Shown here: positions 45,418-58,000 of the stretch, one piece after another | Numbering within the stretch: position 1 is the first letter of the stretch | Layout of the letters: every line of letters starts with the position of its first letter | Assembly (NCBI GenBank): GCA_948567375.1 | Contig: OX419762.1 | Location: 56,128,841 to 56,192,840 of the forward strand | DNA length: 64,000 nucleotides | Source of the DNA: Lunularia cruciata | Lineage: Eukaryota > Streptophyta > Marchantiopsida > Lunulariales > Lunulariaceae | Reading direction: 5' to 3' | The notes under the pieces: generated by a model | The model's input: only the letters and a program-made list of their open reading frames with translations | The model's database searches: none | What the model was told of the DNA's origin: nothing | Translations under genes and position numbers: made by a program

Positions 45418-45779
45418 AAACTCCTAAACTATCCAATCAACCATTGCTTGATGAGGCCCTTGGCCCTCCTTAGATTGTTCTTGTGCAATCAGCTTGATCC
45501 ACACCGTGAATATAGATTTATCTTCCTCCAAAGCTTGCTCTATGGCTGCTTCACTATGCAACTTCCCTTCTAGGGACTCATCTCTCTTCCAAGCTTGCTC
45601 CATTGTTGCCTTCTTGGCAAACTTCCCATCTTGGGACTCATCTCCCTTCAAGGTTTGCTCTATGGCTACCTTCTCGACAAACGTCCCATCTTGGGACCGA
45701 CTATTCTTAGGTGTCTTACTCAGAGGTGCCAAACAACCTAATCGGAATTCCTACCTTGGTGTTGTACTTGAATTTTTTG

Positions 45780-46133
45780 TCAGGTCCAATCAAATTGAAC
45801 CTTATGACGTTCAAGCCAAGGTAGACTCAGAATGATATCATAGTGTAGAGGTGCCACTACAAACCTCAAACACTCTAAATACTCCATCCCAATCTTGAAG
45901 GTAAGAGGATGTGAGATGCGGAATGCAGAACCTTTTCTACCATCTGCCATCATCAAACTACTTCCAATCACTGGCTTGATAGGAATACCCAATTCCTTTG
46001 CTACTTGCATAAACATGCAATTCTCTGAATTTCCATAATCAACCAAAATCCTATAAACCCGATTAGATATTGTACCTTGCAAGTGAAGCAAACTTGCATA
46101 GGTCAAGCCTTCAACCCCATTGGAACTAATCAA
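45780..46133 (-). pseudogene. Retroviral-type aspartic protease, family C
   Basis: A 117-codon frame has ILVDYGNSENCMFMQVAKEL where the active site LVDSGxSxNF is expected, and DIILSLPWLERHKVQFDW at the end, matching the conserved ILGxPWL segment. The active-site D is present but the following Ser/Thr is Tyr. It lies between gag and reverse transcriptase as expected. Confidence 0.75.
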
Positions 46134-46139
46134 GCTCCT

Positions 46140-47150
46140 AGTAAGCGGCTCAAAATCTCCTATTGGGATTCCATGTTTCCCTAATCATTCTATTCCATAA
46201 ACTCCATTCGGGCAACTTGTCAAGGTCGCCCATTCCTAAGTGTGCATTCAACAATGCAATGTCCAACTTGGTGACAATAAAAACAACCTCCATTTTTTTG
46301 TAATCTTTCTCTATTCACTATACCAAGTGGTCTCCGTTAAATAGCATCAATGTCAGTTGGTGCAGGTTCTTCCACCCGTGCATAGTGTACTAGTAGGCCT
46401 TGTGTAGGTTGAGGTCAAGACCAAGTTGTTACCACCAAGGAATCAAAGCACTCAGCAAATTGCATGGCTTCTTCTACATTTTGTGGTTCTTACATGGTCG
46501 CCTCTAATTTGGTTCCTGCCTTCAATCCCCATACAAATTGATCTAGAACTTCACCTTCTTTTATATCTAGAATCTGCATGATGATGTTCTGAAATTGTGT
46601 GATGTAGCTCCATACTAAGCCAACTTGCTTCAACTCTGCCAATTCATCTTGTGCGGCTTGGGTGGCATTTATAGTTTAAAACCAATCCAATATTATGTCC
46701 TTGAATTTTTCCCATGTTAAAATTGGTGCAACAATCTGTCATTTTGCTTGCTCCACTCAAAATTGCCACCAAAGTTTTGCCACACCATTTAATTAGCTAG
46801 AGGCCAAGAGAATATGTTTCCATTCATCTTGAAGATTGGTGGCTTCAAAGTAACATTTGCAATCAAACATAAAATTCTCCATTGTGCCCAAAAGATTCTT
46901 GCCTTCAAACACCTTGGCTTTTAGAAATTGAATGTGATCTTCTCCATCTTGAATTGGCACTCTCTCTCTATATGTTCTCGTCGTTGCTGATCTCTTTCAT
47001 CCAACAATCAAGCAAGGTGCTTGATTTGTTGTTGCATTGCAACAAGAATGTCTGATATTGCTGCCATAACTACTACTCTATCCCACTACCCCCAATTTAT
47101 CTAATTGATTAGCACATAGATGTAGCACGTCCACCATTCTCCATAAGTTA
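46140..47150 (-). pseudogene. gag, family C
   Basis: Broken gag frame. The zinc knuckle at 46,244-46,285 is intact: CFYCHQVGHCIVEC, exact C-x2-C-x4-H-x4-C. The rest has several stops and frame changes and was assigned by position. Confidence 0.7.
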
Positions 47151-47321
47151 TAACCGAAAGTATCAAGGGTTCCTCAGACATGGTGATCATATGTAGAAAA
47201 CCCTACCCAAAGCATGAGATGAATTATGTGAAACGATGATTGGTAATATTTGGACATGAAAATCCCAATGGTTTAGCAAAAGTGGATTTGGTGGTCCATA
47301 AATTCCATCCATCCCATTCCT

Positions 47322-47333
47322 GCTCTGATACCA
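47322..47333 (-). other. Primer-binding site of family C element
   Basis: On the - strand TGGTATCAGAGC follows the 5' LTR by one base. It is a perfect match to the 3' end of initiator tRNA-Met. Confidence 0.9.
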
Positions 47334-47334
47334 A

Positions 47335-47746
47335 TGCAAAAGACCAAGACCAAGGAGAGAAATAGGAGAATGGAAACTCACATTGGGACACTTGAATGAG
47401 GGAAAACTCCAAATGCCTAGCATGAGCTTTGGCCTTGGTATTTAAAGGTAGCATACAAAGCCCTTGAGAAGCTTCTCAAGAAGCTTCCCCAAGCCGCTTT
47501 CTTAGAGTGCAAGCCAAGTTAAATAGGAAGTTTCTCAAGAAGCCACCTACTTGGCATGCAAGCTAAGCTAGTTAGAAGTTTCTAGAAGTTTCCTTCTAGA
47601 AGCTACCTGCTTGGAGCGCAAGTTAACTAGTTGGAGAGCTTCCTAAGAAGCTTCCTAGATGCTTCTAGAATATTCTAGGCTAATTTGGTTTATTCTCTAC
47701 TTTTGTTAGTCTTACTAACTACGTCGCTAAACTCCATATTGTTACA
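47335..47746 (-). repeat. 5' LTR of family C element
   Basis: Runs TGCAAAAGACC to CATATTGTTACA on the + strand. Partner of 42,123-42,533. Confidence 0.9.
47575..47592. promoter_or_regulatory. Four-unit heat-shock element in 5' LTR
   Basis: GAAGTTTCTAGAAGTTTC keeps all four GAA/TTC units at 5-base steps. It differs from the 3' LTR copy only in the two-base spacers (GT for GC). A second three-unit element, TTCTAGAATATTC, lies at 47,663-47,675. Confidence 0.65.
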
Positions 47747-47949
47747 AATACTAAGCTCATGATAACCATGGATATCTTTATCCATTTGTAAGAAAAAGTG
47801 AAATTTTTTCTAGATCATGTGAAGAGGGTAATTTTTGGAGATAAAGCTATTTATAAGTTTCCTATAGGCTCAAAGGTATGACTTTTTGGAACTACATATC
47901 TATCTATATCTAACACACTCCAATTTTATAATCCTTAATTTACATTTAG

Positions 47950-50600
47950 AGAAAATGTCTAAAAGTACATGAAGGAGCAAGATTGTCTTGCTGTGAGCAA
48001 AGTGAGGCAGCTCTTTCTTATCCTAGATAGAGATAGAGATATTGAAGTCATCCTGGGTAATGAGGCAGTCAAGATAATCAAAGTGAGTGCCAAAATGAGT
48101 TCAAACTAGCTCACAAGAAAGTCTGGGATAGATCCATCCTTCCTCTAGCAGCATCATCCATACACATGAAATCTGTAAAATGATCATGTCCTGAGCCAAG
48201 ATCATCAACATATCTTCAAACTTAGGACAGGTTGTGCAACAATGCAACATCATTGGCATCCAATAATCTGCACATGAAATCAAGTTCATAGGTGAAGAGG
48301 TATAGGTTAGCCATGAAAACAGCAAAAGGTGTCCCCATAGGAATCCCAAACTCCTGATGGAAGAGCTGATTCCATGAAAATGATGTAGAGTTTATCAAAA
48401 AGGAATACCGTCCAGCATATGAGAAATTCCTCATCAAAAGCCATGAATTTTAGGTGTTTTTCCAATGGAGAGATATTGTTTCTTTTTTAAAGCCATCTAT
48501 ATTTGAAGTCACGTGTAGATGTCTCTACCATTAACAAAGTTTCCCTATTCATAGTGAACCTATAATGGAAAATAGATTTGATGAGAGTAAACAACCTTGT
48601 CTTGAGGTCATGGAGGTGGATCTTTGTATAAAAGGTGGTGAAATCAAAATTTTGAAAAGAACTTTTTCTAGGGTGGCAAGAGTCTATTGTGAACCTAAGT
48701 CTGGGAGAGAAGAGGATCTTCTCTTGTGCAATCTTTGCACCTACTCAAGTAAAACAGGAAGTCTAAAAGAGTCGTCCAAGATCTAGCTAGAGTAGACCAT
48801 TAGCCCCACTCTTAAGAATTCCTTCCTCTAGAGATTGTTTGCAAAAGGTAGTAGTGCTTTGAAGAATGAGCTTAGCCAGTGAGAAATTTCAGATAAAGAA
48901 GTAGAGTAGCATGTGGCAATGACCTAAGAACAACAAGAGACTTATGGAACTTCCAAGCAAAGCACAAGTAAGGGAGATCTCAAAATCCTTGGAAGTACAA
49001 AATCCCTGAGAGGTAGTGAAACTGTGGTGAGAAAGTAAGAGCTGGTTTTGAGGAATCAATGAGAGTTTATAGGTTGGTGAAGGAGAATGAATCTTGTTGA
49101 GTAAATTTTGAATGTCAAATTATCTACAAATGAATACAAAATTGTTAGGACGACACTTTGGTGTCCAATATGGCTTTATAATTAAAAAATAGAGTTGCAA
49201 ATACAAGATTGAATTGCAATTAAAGAAGAGAGGTGAGAGGTGGGTAAAATACAAAACTTGGTTCCTTTGGAGAAGAGGAGTGATAGTTTGGAGGAAGGTA
49301 AAATCTGAAGCAAAGCTATAATGACATGCCTGTGTGAAGGGTTAATGAAACATGGATGTTGAAGACCATTGCAAGGAGAAGGAGGAGAAGAAAAGTTTGA
49401 TAAATTTTGTGATAGTGAGGCAAAGTTAAAGTGTAAATAGCCTAGGGTTTTCCCATACTTAAAAGCAACAATGGGGATTGTAAATGGAGTACCTGGAGGT
49501 AAAGTCTATAAAACTTTTGGGCCCCTCAACAAAGATTGTAAGCAAAAAATTTCTATCTCATTATATCTCATAGGTAAAGGGAAAATGATGAAGGTGAGAT
49601 GAATGTCTAGAGTTGATCTGCAATGTGAGAGGTATGGAGACAAGAAGAGCAAAAGTTGATTGAGAAGTGTGGTGATATCAGACTTAGTCCTGAGTAAAAC
49701 CACAGAAGGAGTAGTTTTAAGGATCTGAATGATCCTCAATAAGTTACAAACTCTTAAATGTGCAAGAAAGGAATCATAGAGGGTATCAAAGTCAAAAAGT
49801 AAAAAGAGTTGAGAAATTTCATCAGAGGTAATCTCTATAGGCATATCTTCTAGAAATTGGTGAAAATTGGTGATAAGAGATGTAGAAAGGGGAGAAGATC
49901 CTCAATAGAAGAAACATAAGGGGGTAGAAGAGAGGAAAGGGGTGTCTTCTCTCAGATGATGCCTAAGGTCAATGTGAGATGCACAAACATTGTACCCATG
50001 AGGAGCCCAACAGTTGCGGAGATGGATCCAAAAGAGCAACTCTTTGTTTGAAAAATCTCTTAAACAAGTACCTGGAGGTATGTGGACCATAGGGAACAGT
50101 CGGAAGTCATGAAACCCAAATTTGGCAATTGCTGCCATCAAGGGAGTAAAGTCAAAGGTAGAAGAACAAAGAACAGAGAGAGACTTTCCCAAGCGGCAGC
50201 ATTGTTGGAATCTTCAAAAAGTAGAACTGGTTTTTTGGCCCACATAGCATTGTCCATTATGCAAGGAATAAATGACATATAGAACTCCAAAGCCATTGAA
50301 GTGGTGAAGAAACAAAACTTGCCCTATAAGGCAAAACCTCATAACCCTTAATTGGTGCAAAATGGGATCAAGGTCTGTAGAAAAATGATTGGCAAGTAAA
50401 TGTGTCCTAATCATGAGCCAATCAATTCTACCTAGAGGGAAAGGGAAAGTCTGAGTAAGGTTCAATGTAGAGATGGATCTGAAAGAGATATTTCCATGCA
50501 AAGCGATGCCCATTTGTGAAGTAAAGAAGAGGTGAGGTGCATGCGGAAGAGTGACAGGTAAATTTATAAATAAATGCCAAACATCAAACATGGGCGGAAA
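47950..50600 (-). mobile_element. Penelope-like element with N-terminal GIY-YIG nuclease, decayed
   Basis: On the - strand a GIY-YIG endonuclease comes first. The frame at 50,214-50,591 contains GVLYVIYSLHNGQCYVGQ (50,235-50,288), holding the two Tyr/Gly blocks. The frame at 49,902-50,192 continues with HIPPGTCLRDF, NKELLFWIHLRN and APHGYN, the Glu-containing later part of that fold. Reverse transcriptase follows: NQLFHQEFGIPMGTPFAVFM and ANLYLFTYELDF at 48,276-48,347, then the catalytic RYVDDLGSGHDHF at about 48,170-48,215 in another frame. EN before RT is the permuted order described for the Chlamys and Naiad clades; classical Penelope elements have EN last. It is broken by frameshifts. The left end adjoins the gypsy LTR at 47,746 and the right end was not located. 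Confidence 0.75.
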
Positions 50601-51799
50601 GGTGAGTCAGCAAGGAGCAGGAAGGTTGACATGGACCAGAACGTAAAGCTGATGTGCACCAGAACATAAAGCTGAGATGGACTCAATATGAAAATGCTGC
50701 ACAAAAGCCAAGACCCATATGAGGTTCAAGGAGGATAAAAACAAAGATAAGGCTAATGTGGAGGTTATGGAGGTCAATAAATGTAGAATTAATGTGAGGA
50801 TCAAATCTAGAGGGCAGACATGGTTTGAGGAGGATTTAACTTTGGAGCATGAATAATAAGGGGCAGAGGTGGCCATAACAGTGGAGCAGGGCTCAAGGGC
50901 CTTGAAATACTAAAATTGGAATCATCCTAACTATACACAATGAAATCAAAACTTGGAAGGAAAGAGCTGAAGACAAATGCCATTGTGATAACTACATTCA
51001 TTCTTGAGTACTTTTATATATATATATATACTCAGGCACAAACATAGTTATGTACATGACCAAGACCCAGATTCAAGACAAACCAATGGAAACAAAAAAA
51101 TAATGTTAATTTAATGTTACTTTAGTTATATTTACAGTTACAAATTGAGTAAACATACATGCTAGCAGCGCTCAATATTGTTGAGGTAGTATTTCCTTAC
51201 TAGTTGAGAAAAAAGAAATACCTAGGGATGGCGTTGAAGAGTGTTGAGGGCTAGTTGCTCTCTTTGATTGTGGACTCTTTGTACTATGTTTGTGAGGTTT
51301 TTTATTTTTCTTTGTACAGGGATAACATTACCTTTACAATATTTAAAACAGAACTACAATCTCAGCATGGAATATATAAGTTGCATCCGCATGCACCTTG
51401 ATTTGTTACATGAAATGGTTTAACAGGTCATTATATACTGCCTCCGTGACTGTCACTATAGATTTCGTCCGTTAAAAACAGTTCACTGTAGTGAGCAAAC
51501 AAGTATGTGAGGTTGTAAGGTCCCCAATGTTCAAGAACATTTGGGGCTCGGAAGGAAACGAACTTAAGTGAGTTTCATGTGAGCAGTTATCAATTGCTAC
51601 TCATGGAGACTTCTATCACTTGTATTTGTGCCTCGGAGTCTTCTCTCCAGGTTCCTGGCCCGATATAGTAGAGCAGCATACGGACAGTCAAAGCATATGT
51701 CTCCTTGTAACAAGTACGTTAAGCAGAAGAAAATGTCCCGCGTATGACACTAGTCATAGAAGAAACTTGTCCTTAGATCTTGATGTATTATATATTTTG
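50601..51799. other. Unassigned, with (TA)8 microsatellite
   Basis: No gene was recognised. It may include the 5' part of the Penelope-like element. A (TA)8 run lies at 51,015-51,030, flanked by TGAGTA and TACTCA in inverted orientation. Confidence 0.35.
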
Positions 51800-52990
51800 G
51801 ATCCTCACTAAAATTTATTAAGATTCCATTTAAAGTGAATTCATGCATTTATGTTTTTAGGCCATATCTTTGTTGGGCACGTGACTTATTGCCATGCCTT
51901 GCATGCACACACTCCTTTGAGTTGATTGACTTTGTATCCCTATATTATATGAAGATTCAAGGGGATCTCAATGAGCATATGCACACTCATACATTTATCA
52001 ACATTCTCCTTGATGTGACTCTATCCGACAAGGATCATCTCTTACAGAAGTAAAGAGACTTTGGAACTCCATGCTTCATTGTTGATTGATGACTTCCACT
52101 TTACTTATGTGGAGTTAACCATGACATTATGATTGAGGTTGAGTCTCCCACATCCAGTTCTCATAGAGTTTCTGAACCAATGCATATATAATTCCACATA
52201 TGATATGCAAAGGATACACTATTTATGATGGGGCACACTAGAGTCTATGATGCAATTCATCATATAGTTGCTTAGATCTTACAAGCTAAGTTTGATCATG
52301 TTCAAGTTGAGCAATGGTTGTATCTACTAGGATCACTTATCCATCTTGCAAGAGGATATTTAATTTTTCACATATGGCTGTTGTAACTTGCATGATATGG
52401 TGGTGGTGAACCCTCTACAAGTAGAGTTATTGGAAAGTGTAAGCTTACAAGTGGGAGCAATAGTGACCATTGCCTCTAAGGGCGAGGAGGACCACTATGC
52501 ACGACTATCCTTGGATATTCTTGTCCCATTAGCGATTGAGATTTTTGGGCATGTACATCACTATTTTTATACTGTCCTCATGGATGTGCCACAAGATTCT
52601 TTGCAGAGGAGAGAGGCACTAGTTGTATGTCCACCCAAGCTCATATCCTATTATCAATAATGCATATCTATTGGTTTGCAACACGCTCAAGCTTTGGATC
52701 TTCATCAAAAAGAAATTGCAATATGCACATCCAATACCAATAGGTCCTCTTGCCAACTTACGATACAATTGGAAGACTTCAACCAAACAGTTCATGAGTA
52801 GATTATAATCTCCTTAGTTTCTTATGTGCTTGTTGTTAGTGTGTTTTTTCTACTATGATACCTTTGGACGTCATTTCTAGATGTCTTTCTTGGCACTTGG
52901 GACTTTTGGACCTTACCCTCATTTTTCCTTTTGCACTTGTGTGTACCTTGTACTCCTTTCCTTTGAGATATTTTATTTATATATATAAGT
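51800..52990 (+). mobile_element. LINE-like element, 3' part (copy 4)
   Basis: Frames at 51,835-52,053 (SFELIDFVSLYYMKIQGDLNE, then HMHTHTF) and 52,388-52,660 (MHDMVVVNPLQVELLESV, ASKGEEDHYARLSLDILVPL, AIEIFGHVHHYF) match, in the same order, the - strand copy at 19,370-22,634. The tail at 52,850-52,990 resembles 19,370-19,560, including TTTTGCACTTGT and TACCTTGTACTC, so both copies share a 3' end. The 5' part with the RT core is absent, as is common for LINE insertions. Confidence 0.65.
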
Positions 52991-54540
52991 AAGTTAAAGA
53001 CTTAACTTAATCTTGAGGTTAGCATTTTGACTTAACAACACCCCCATATGGCAAAAAAATTTAATCTAGTACTCAAACAAGGTTGATTTGGCTCATGACT
53101 CATTGCTAATATTAGTCTCTCAAAAAAATAAACATGGGGTTCTAGATTTTGACTTGATGGATATTTTTTGGGAAATGGAGTTTTACTGGAAAATTCCATA
53201 AAATATTTCAAGGGTGATGATAGCTTCAAGAGCATTCAATTCTTAAAATTGCCAGCTTACAGTACAGCTTGGATTATAGGAAATATTAATGAACCATTTG
53301 ACAATTTGATATAAGGTTTATGTCTATCAAAGGAAAAAAAATTCACGGATACAAATGGACAAGAAAAAACTTTCATTAATGCCTTAATAAAAGCTCATAA
53401 AAGTTTTTGAAATGTCTATAACTAGTAAAATTTTATGGTCATGATTTTAGATACCCATACAATAGGGGGTTTCAAAATTAGTTTTACAAAGCTTTGTATA
53501 TTTTCACATAGATTATTACAAAGCATTCACTAAACTGGGACAAGGTGTGGACCAGAGAAAGAAAGAGTCCCACTATGGAATTCTGGCCAAGTTCCTTATT
53601 ATTAGCAAACTCCATAAGAGGTGATTCATAGAAAATAAGGGACATGGAGTTTTCATTTATCACACCATACACATTAATTATGGATTAGGGATAATAAATT
53701 TCCTGGTTTAGTGTGAATCTGGTCTGCACCAATTGCCGCCCTGTGTAATGTGTTAATTTAGAATTAAATGGAATTTTGCCCATTGATGCTTGTAGCTGCT
53801 CATAGTCGCTCATTGGCAACCAAAGCCACTCATTGCCGCTGGTAGTCACTTGATGTTGCCTAATGGTTTTGTGTCCAAATAAGAGCTTGCATGGCAATAA
53901 GGTGCTTCATCTCCCATTGCTAAAATTTTTTATGCACTTTTGGAGTAAAATTCCTCAACCTTCAATTAATATCTTGGTTTCCGCAAGGTGATGCAAAGAA
54001 TGTTCCATAACTTGCGCTATCTCCCTTGCCGAACTAATCTATGACAATGAACCACCACACCAATGCAAAACTACAAAACCCACATGAGCATTCACACATA
54101 GGAGCATTTGTGCATTTACTAATAGGAGCATTTGCAATTGCAGATAGTGAATTTGAATTCAATAGTTGAGAGTCGCATTTTGGATCTACCAATAAGTTTC
54201 ATAAATCACATTCTAAGAATTGCATACCATATGTAGAGGTGGTGAAATATGAAAGGAAAATATGCTTAGAGGCTATTTTCTAAAACTTTGACAAGTTTGA
54301 CTACGGGGCCTGATATATTTTCTATCTTAAACGTGTATTCTTCTTTTTAGTTTAAGATGACAAGCATGTGCCAAAGTTTGGATTTTCGGTCCAGAAGGTG
54401 GATATACAAGCAAACCAAAGAGTTGTAGAAAAAAGAAATAAAGAAATAAAAGTACTCAAGAAAAAAAAAAGTACGTGCCAGACCAGTAACACCCTAAGGT
54501 GCACATTAGCTTTTAGTAATATTTAGGTGATATTGAATTA
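52991..54540. other. Unassigned AT-rich DNA
   Basis: No transposon protein or gene was recognised. Short open frames on the - strand (53,032-53,897) match nothing I know. An A-rich tract lies at 54,430-54,472. Confidence 0.35.
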
Positions 54541-55059
54541 TCTGTATAATCTAATATCTCAGTATTAGAAACTGAATGGGACCTTTAATAAATGTTAAAT
54601 TATATTATATTAAATTATGACCTCTTAATGTAAGATCTTTGAGCCACTCGACGAAGAAAGAGGTTTTCCCTTTCCTCGTCTCCCTCCGGGGTGATGTTAC
54701 TTCGTGGGGGACTTAATCTGTTCATAGGCTGCAATCAAGAAGTTCGGGTTAGAAGATTGTATGCTAGATAATATTGGAGAGGTATTTCCATCTTAGACTT
54801 TACAAGGTACAATTGACTTTATCTATAGGAGATGTTAAAATCCTATTAAAATCCTGTTAAATCTGTATAATCTAATATCTGAGTTTTAGAAACTGGATGG
54901 GACCTCTAATAAATGTTAAATTATGTTATATTAAATTATGACCTCTTAATGTAAGATCTTGTAAATGATTTTATGTTAGATAATATCGGAGAGGTATCTC
55001 CGTCTTAGACTTTACATAGCACAACTGACTTTATGTAAGAGAGCTTAAAATCCTATTAA
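54541..55059. repeat. Direct duplication, one copy split by a 115-bp insert
   Basis: Copy 1 is 54,541-54,639 plus 54,755-54,850; copy 2 is 54,862-55,059. Both halves match copy 2 in order (TCTGTATAATCTAATATCT start, TTAAAATCCTATTAA end). Copy 1 holds an extra segment at 54,640-54,754 that is more GC-rich and contains CpG, unlike its surroundings. Copy 2 has only about six bases there. Confidence 0.75.
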
Positions 55060-58000
55060 TTTGACCATGTAAGGTGACCTTTGGATGGAGATCAAGTTAG
55101 GTGGATTTTAATATTTGAAACATTATAAATGCACATATAGTAATACATGGAATCCAAATTAGATTCCACAAGAAAGCACAAACAAGAATTCAAATTCATT
55201 AAAAAAAAACTCATATGCTATACATTGCAATACTATACAAACCAGGATGGTATCATCAACAAACTCCTGCTTAGAGGAAGGCTAAATAATAGTAGCCCTC
55301 TGCCTCCCTTGGAACCCCATGGGGCTATAAGAGACAAGACATAATAGAAGACATATTTCAACATTGTTTGTATATATAGTAATTTTTCAAAGGAAGTCCT
55401 AAGCTCTTTCTAGCTAACATGTTTGGAAGCTTCAATAGGGAAGTATGTGAGGCAAAAATCCATATGAAGACCCATTGATCCAAGATAAACTACCTATAAT
55501 AAATTAGGTAAAATAGGTATAAAATAATTTGTGGAGGTTAAAATTTATTTTAGGATAAAAAAATTTACAAAGTTACCAAGGCACTTCCTAGGGTAAATTC
55601 AAGAGATGCTTAGGTGGAGAGGTATCCATTTCTTTGTGAACTTGAAGAATAGAGTGAGAGAAATGAGACTTTGGGATTATTGCCTATGTTTCATAAGTAG
55701 TAAAGAAGGAAGAATCTCTTATTGTAGAGTACCTCTATGTGAGTGTTAATGAATGACCTCTTACATTTATATAGGTGAATTATTTTCTTGCCATTAAGAG
55801 CCATTTTGGAGGAGCTTTGGCATAAAAGAGAATTTGAACATTTGGTGAGAAAAAGAGTTGAATTTTTGAGTTGTTATCTCTAATAGTGCTTAACATAAAT
55901 TTTCCTTTCCTTTTAACATACGGTACACACAACATTTAAAATATATTTTTGGTAAGGGATATACCTGACACAAATTTTGCTTTATTTTTTGGCTCTATTG
56001 CTAATCCATCAAGAAGGAGAGTGGACATGTATAAAGAGCAATTCTACATTCAGTGCATATATGCTGAAACAAAGAAAACCAAATTCATTTTATAGCCTAT
56101 GGTCTACCATGATATGTTCAAGGTGATTATGTACATCCTACACACTTGAGAGAAAGTGGTTATTCTCAAGTTGAATTTCAAATTGACAATGTATTTCAAT
56201 TTTTTGCTCATGGTAATAGATATAGAGATACATTATCTATAGGAAATTTAATCATAGAAAGATCACATTTACATTATATAGTTTGGAACTTTACTATCCA
56301 AAAAGTCCAAAGTTGAGGAAATTATCATTGGAAAACATGATGCTATATTTTCTTAACAAAAACTATCAATTTTTGTGTATTTTGAGATTTTATTTTGAAA
56401 ACTATGAGGTATAATTTAACAAGAAAATTTGGTGTTACAACAATCAGAAAGAGACCAATTTTGAATGATTGAAACTATATTTTTAAAGTCAATGGGTTAT
56501 TTTGCCAAAGTACAATTTGGATCAAGTGATGATTTTGGTGATTTCTCCATATTAATTTGACTAAATATGCTAAAATATTGTAAGTATATAATTCAGAACA
56601 CCAAAAGAATCTATGAAAATATTGATAGTCCAAATTTGAAAGAAAAGAGTTTTGTAAGTTGCATGGATTATAAATTGAAGTATTTAAGAATTTGTGTAGC
56701 TTTCAAAACGTTCATGACTTCAAAAAAAAAATAGTCAGTGGAGTGTGTCATTGTGGAGAGTCCTTCCAATACATGAGGTCATCATTTCAATCAATACTTA
56801 GAAATGGAAGCATCAACATGTAATTTGAAGAGAGTCCAAGTAAAGAACAAAGTACAAAGGTATGTTAGTACTCATGGTTATAATTGTGAAGAGAGGGGAA
56901 ACAAACCTCAAGAGGTAAGAAGAACATCAAACATCAAAGGGTAAGAAGAATCAAGAAAAGAAGGATATATCTGACCTTGGGTTCCATTTTTATCTTATCT
57001 GCAAGTAGAGGACATAATTTTATTGTGTCCAGCTTGTGGAGTGGATGTAGTTCAAAGGGGATATGAAGCAATGGAGTAGTAGCCATTCTTCAATCTTTGG
57101 TGGAGAATCTTTACAGGAAGACTGAGTCCCGATATGAAGAAGGTGAAAACATATAATGGAAACTCTCTTAATCAGCCATGGAGACTAACTTTAGAATAAT
57201 TGAGAAGAAGACCATGAGGATTAGATTGATACTTACCTTAAAACAAGCATCATTGCTAGACATTTTATTGAAAGGATTGTCTCTTAATCAGTAAAAATTT
57301 GAAAGAATTTATTTACTATCTTTCAATGAGAAAATTTTGGATTGTAGTAGAAGGATATCTTGATACCATACTTTTGCATCAATAAAAGTAGTAGCTTGAA
57401 AGAAAGAAAATGCTTTCTCGTCAATTTCAGAGCTTAAAAGAAGAAAGATCCTGAAAAATAAACATAAAAATAAATGAACCTTGAAAGAAGACAAATAGAA
57501 TCAATCCAATGTGAAGTTTTCCTATTGAGTTGAAACAAAATTTTATAAGTGAGCTTGAGTTTAGATATGCACTTTTGCTTTCACTTCTCTCTTTGATACC
57601 ATGCTCTATTTCCACATGAGTCCCACCACACAATACACTAGGAGGGAATCATGTTGTTATGGTAAGCTTGCAAGAAAGCACTAACCACTTCATCAAAGAC
57701 TAACCTTCCAAGATCATGCCTAAAAACAAAATAGTAGTTATACCACCAATGCCTCTCTAAGAATAGTAACCTTGATTGACCTACGAGATTTGCCTCACTT
57801 GAACTTGCACATAAGGCGGTATCAATATACAAGAACAAGAGATAAATTAGTCTTAGAAAGAGTTCCTTGCAATATACAAGAAATGAAACATTTTAGAATG
57901 TTGAGCATGATGATATTTTCTGAATAGCATCTCATTTATTTTTTCCAAACTATTATGGCATTAGTCCCTCTAATTGATAGCAATACAGAGTTATTCTTCT

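Larger units (their letters stand above)
42123..47746 (-). mobile_element. Ty3/gypsy element family C with both LTRs
   Basis: A complete-length - strand element of 5.6 kb: 5' LTR at 47,335-47,746, primer-binding site, gag, protease, RT, RNase H, integrase and 3' LTR at 42,123-42,533. The flanks GATAC and AATAC form a five-base target duplication with one change. The LTRs differ at very roughly 25 of 411 positions by eye, so it is younger than family A here, though still broken by frameshifts and stops. Both LTRs carry heat-shock-element arrays upstream of the TATA position. Confidence 0.85.

Noticed and set aside
57590-57640. TGGTATCAAAGAG on the - strand as a possible copia primer-binding site
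   Set aside because: Imperfect match, no recognisable LTR pair and no copia gag or pol frames nearby.
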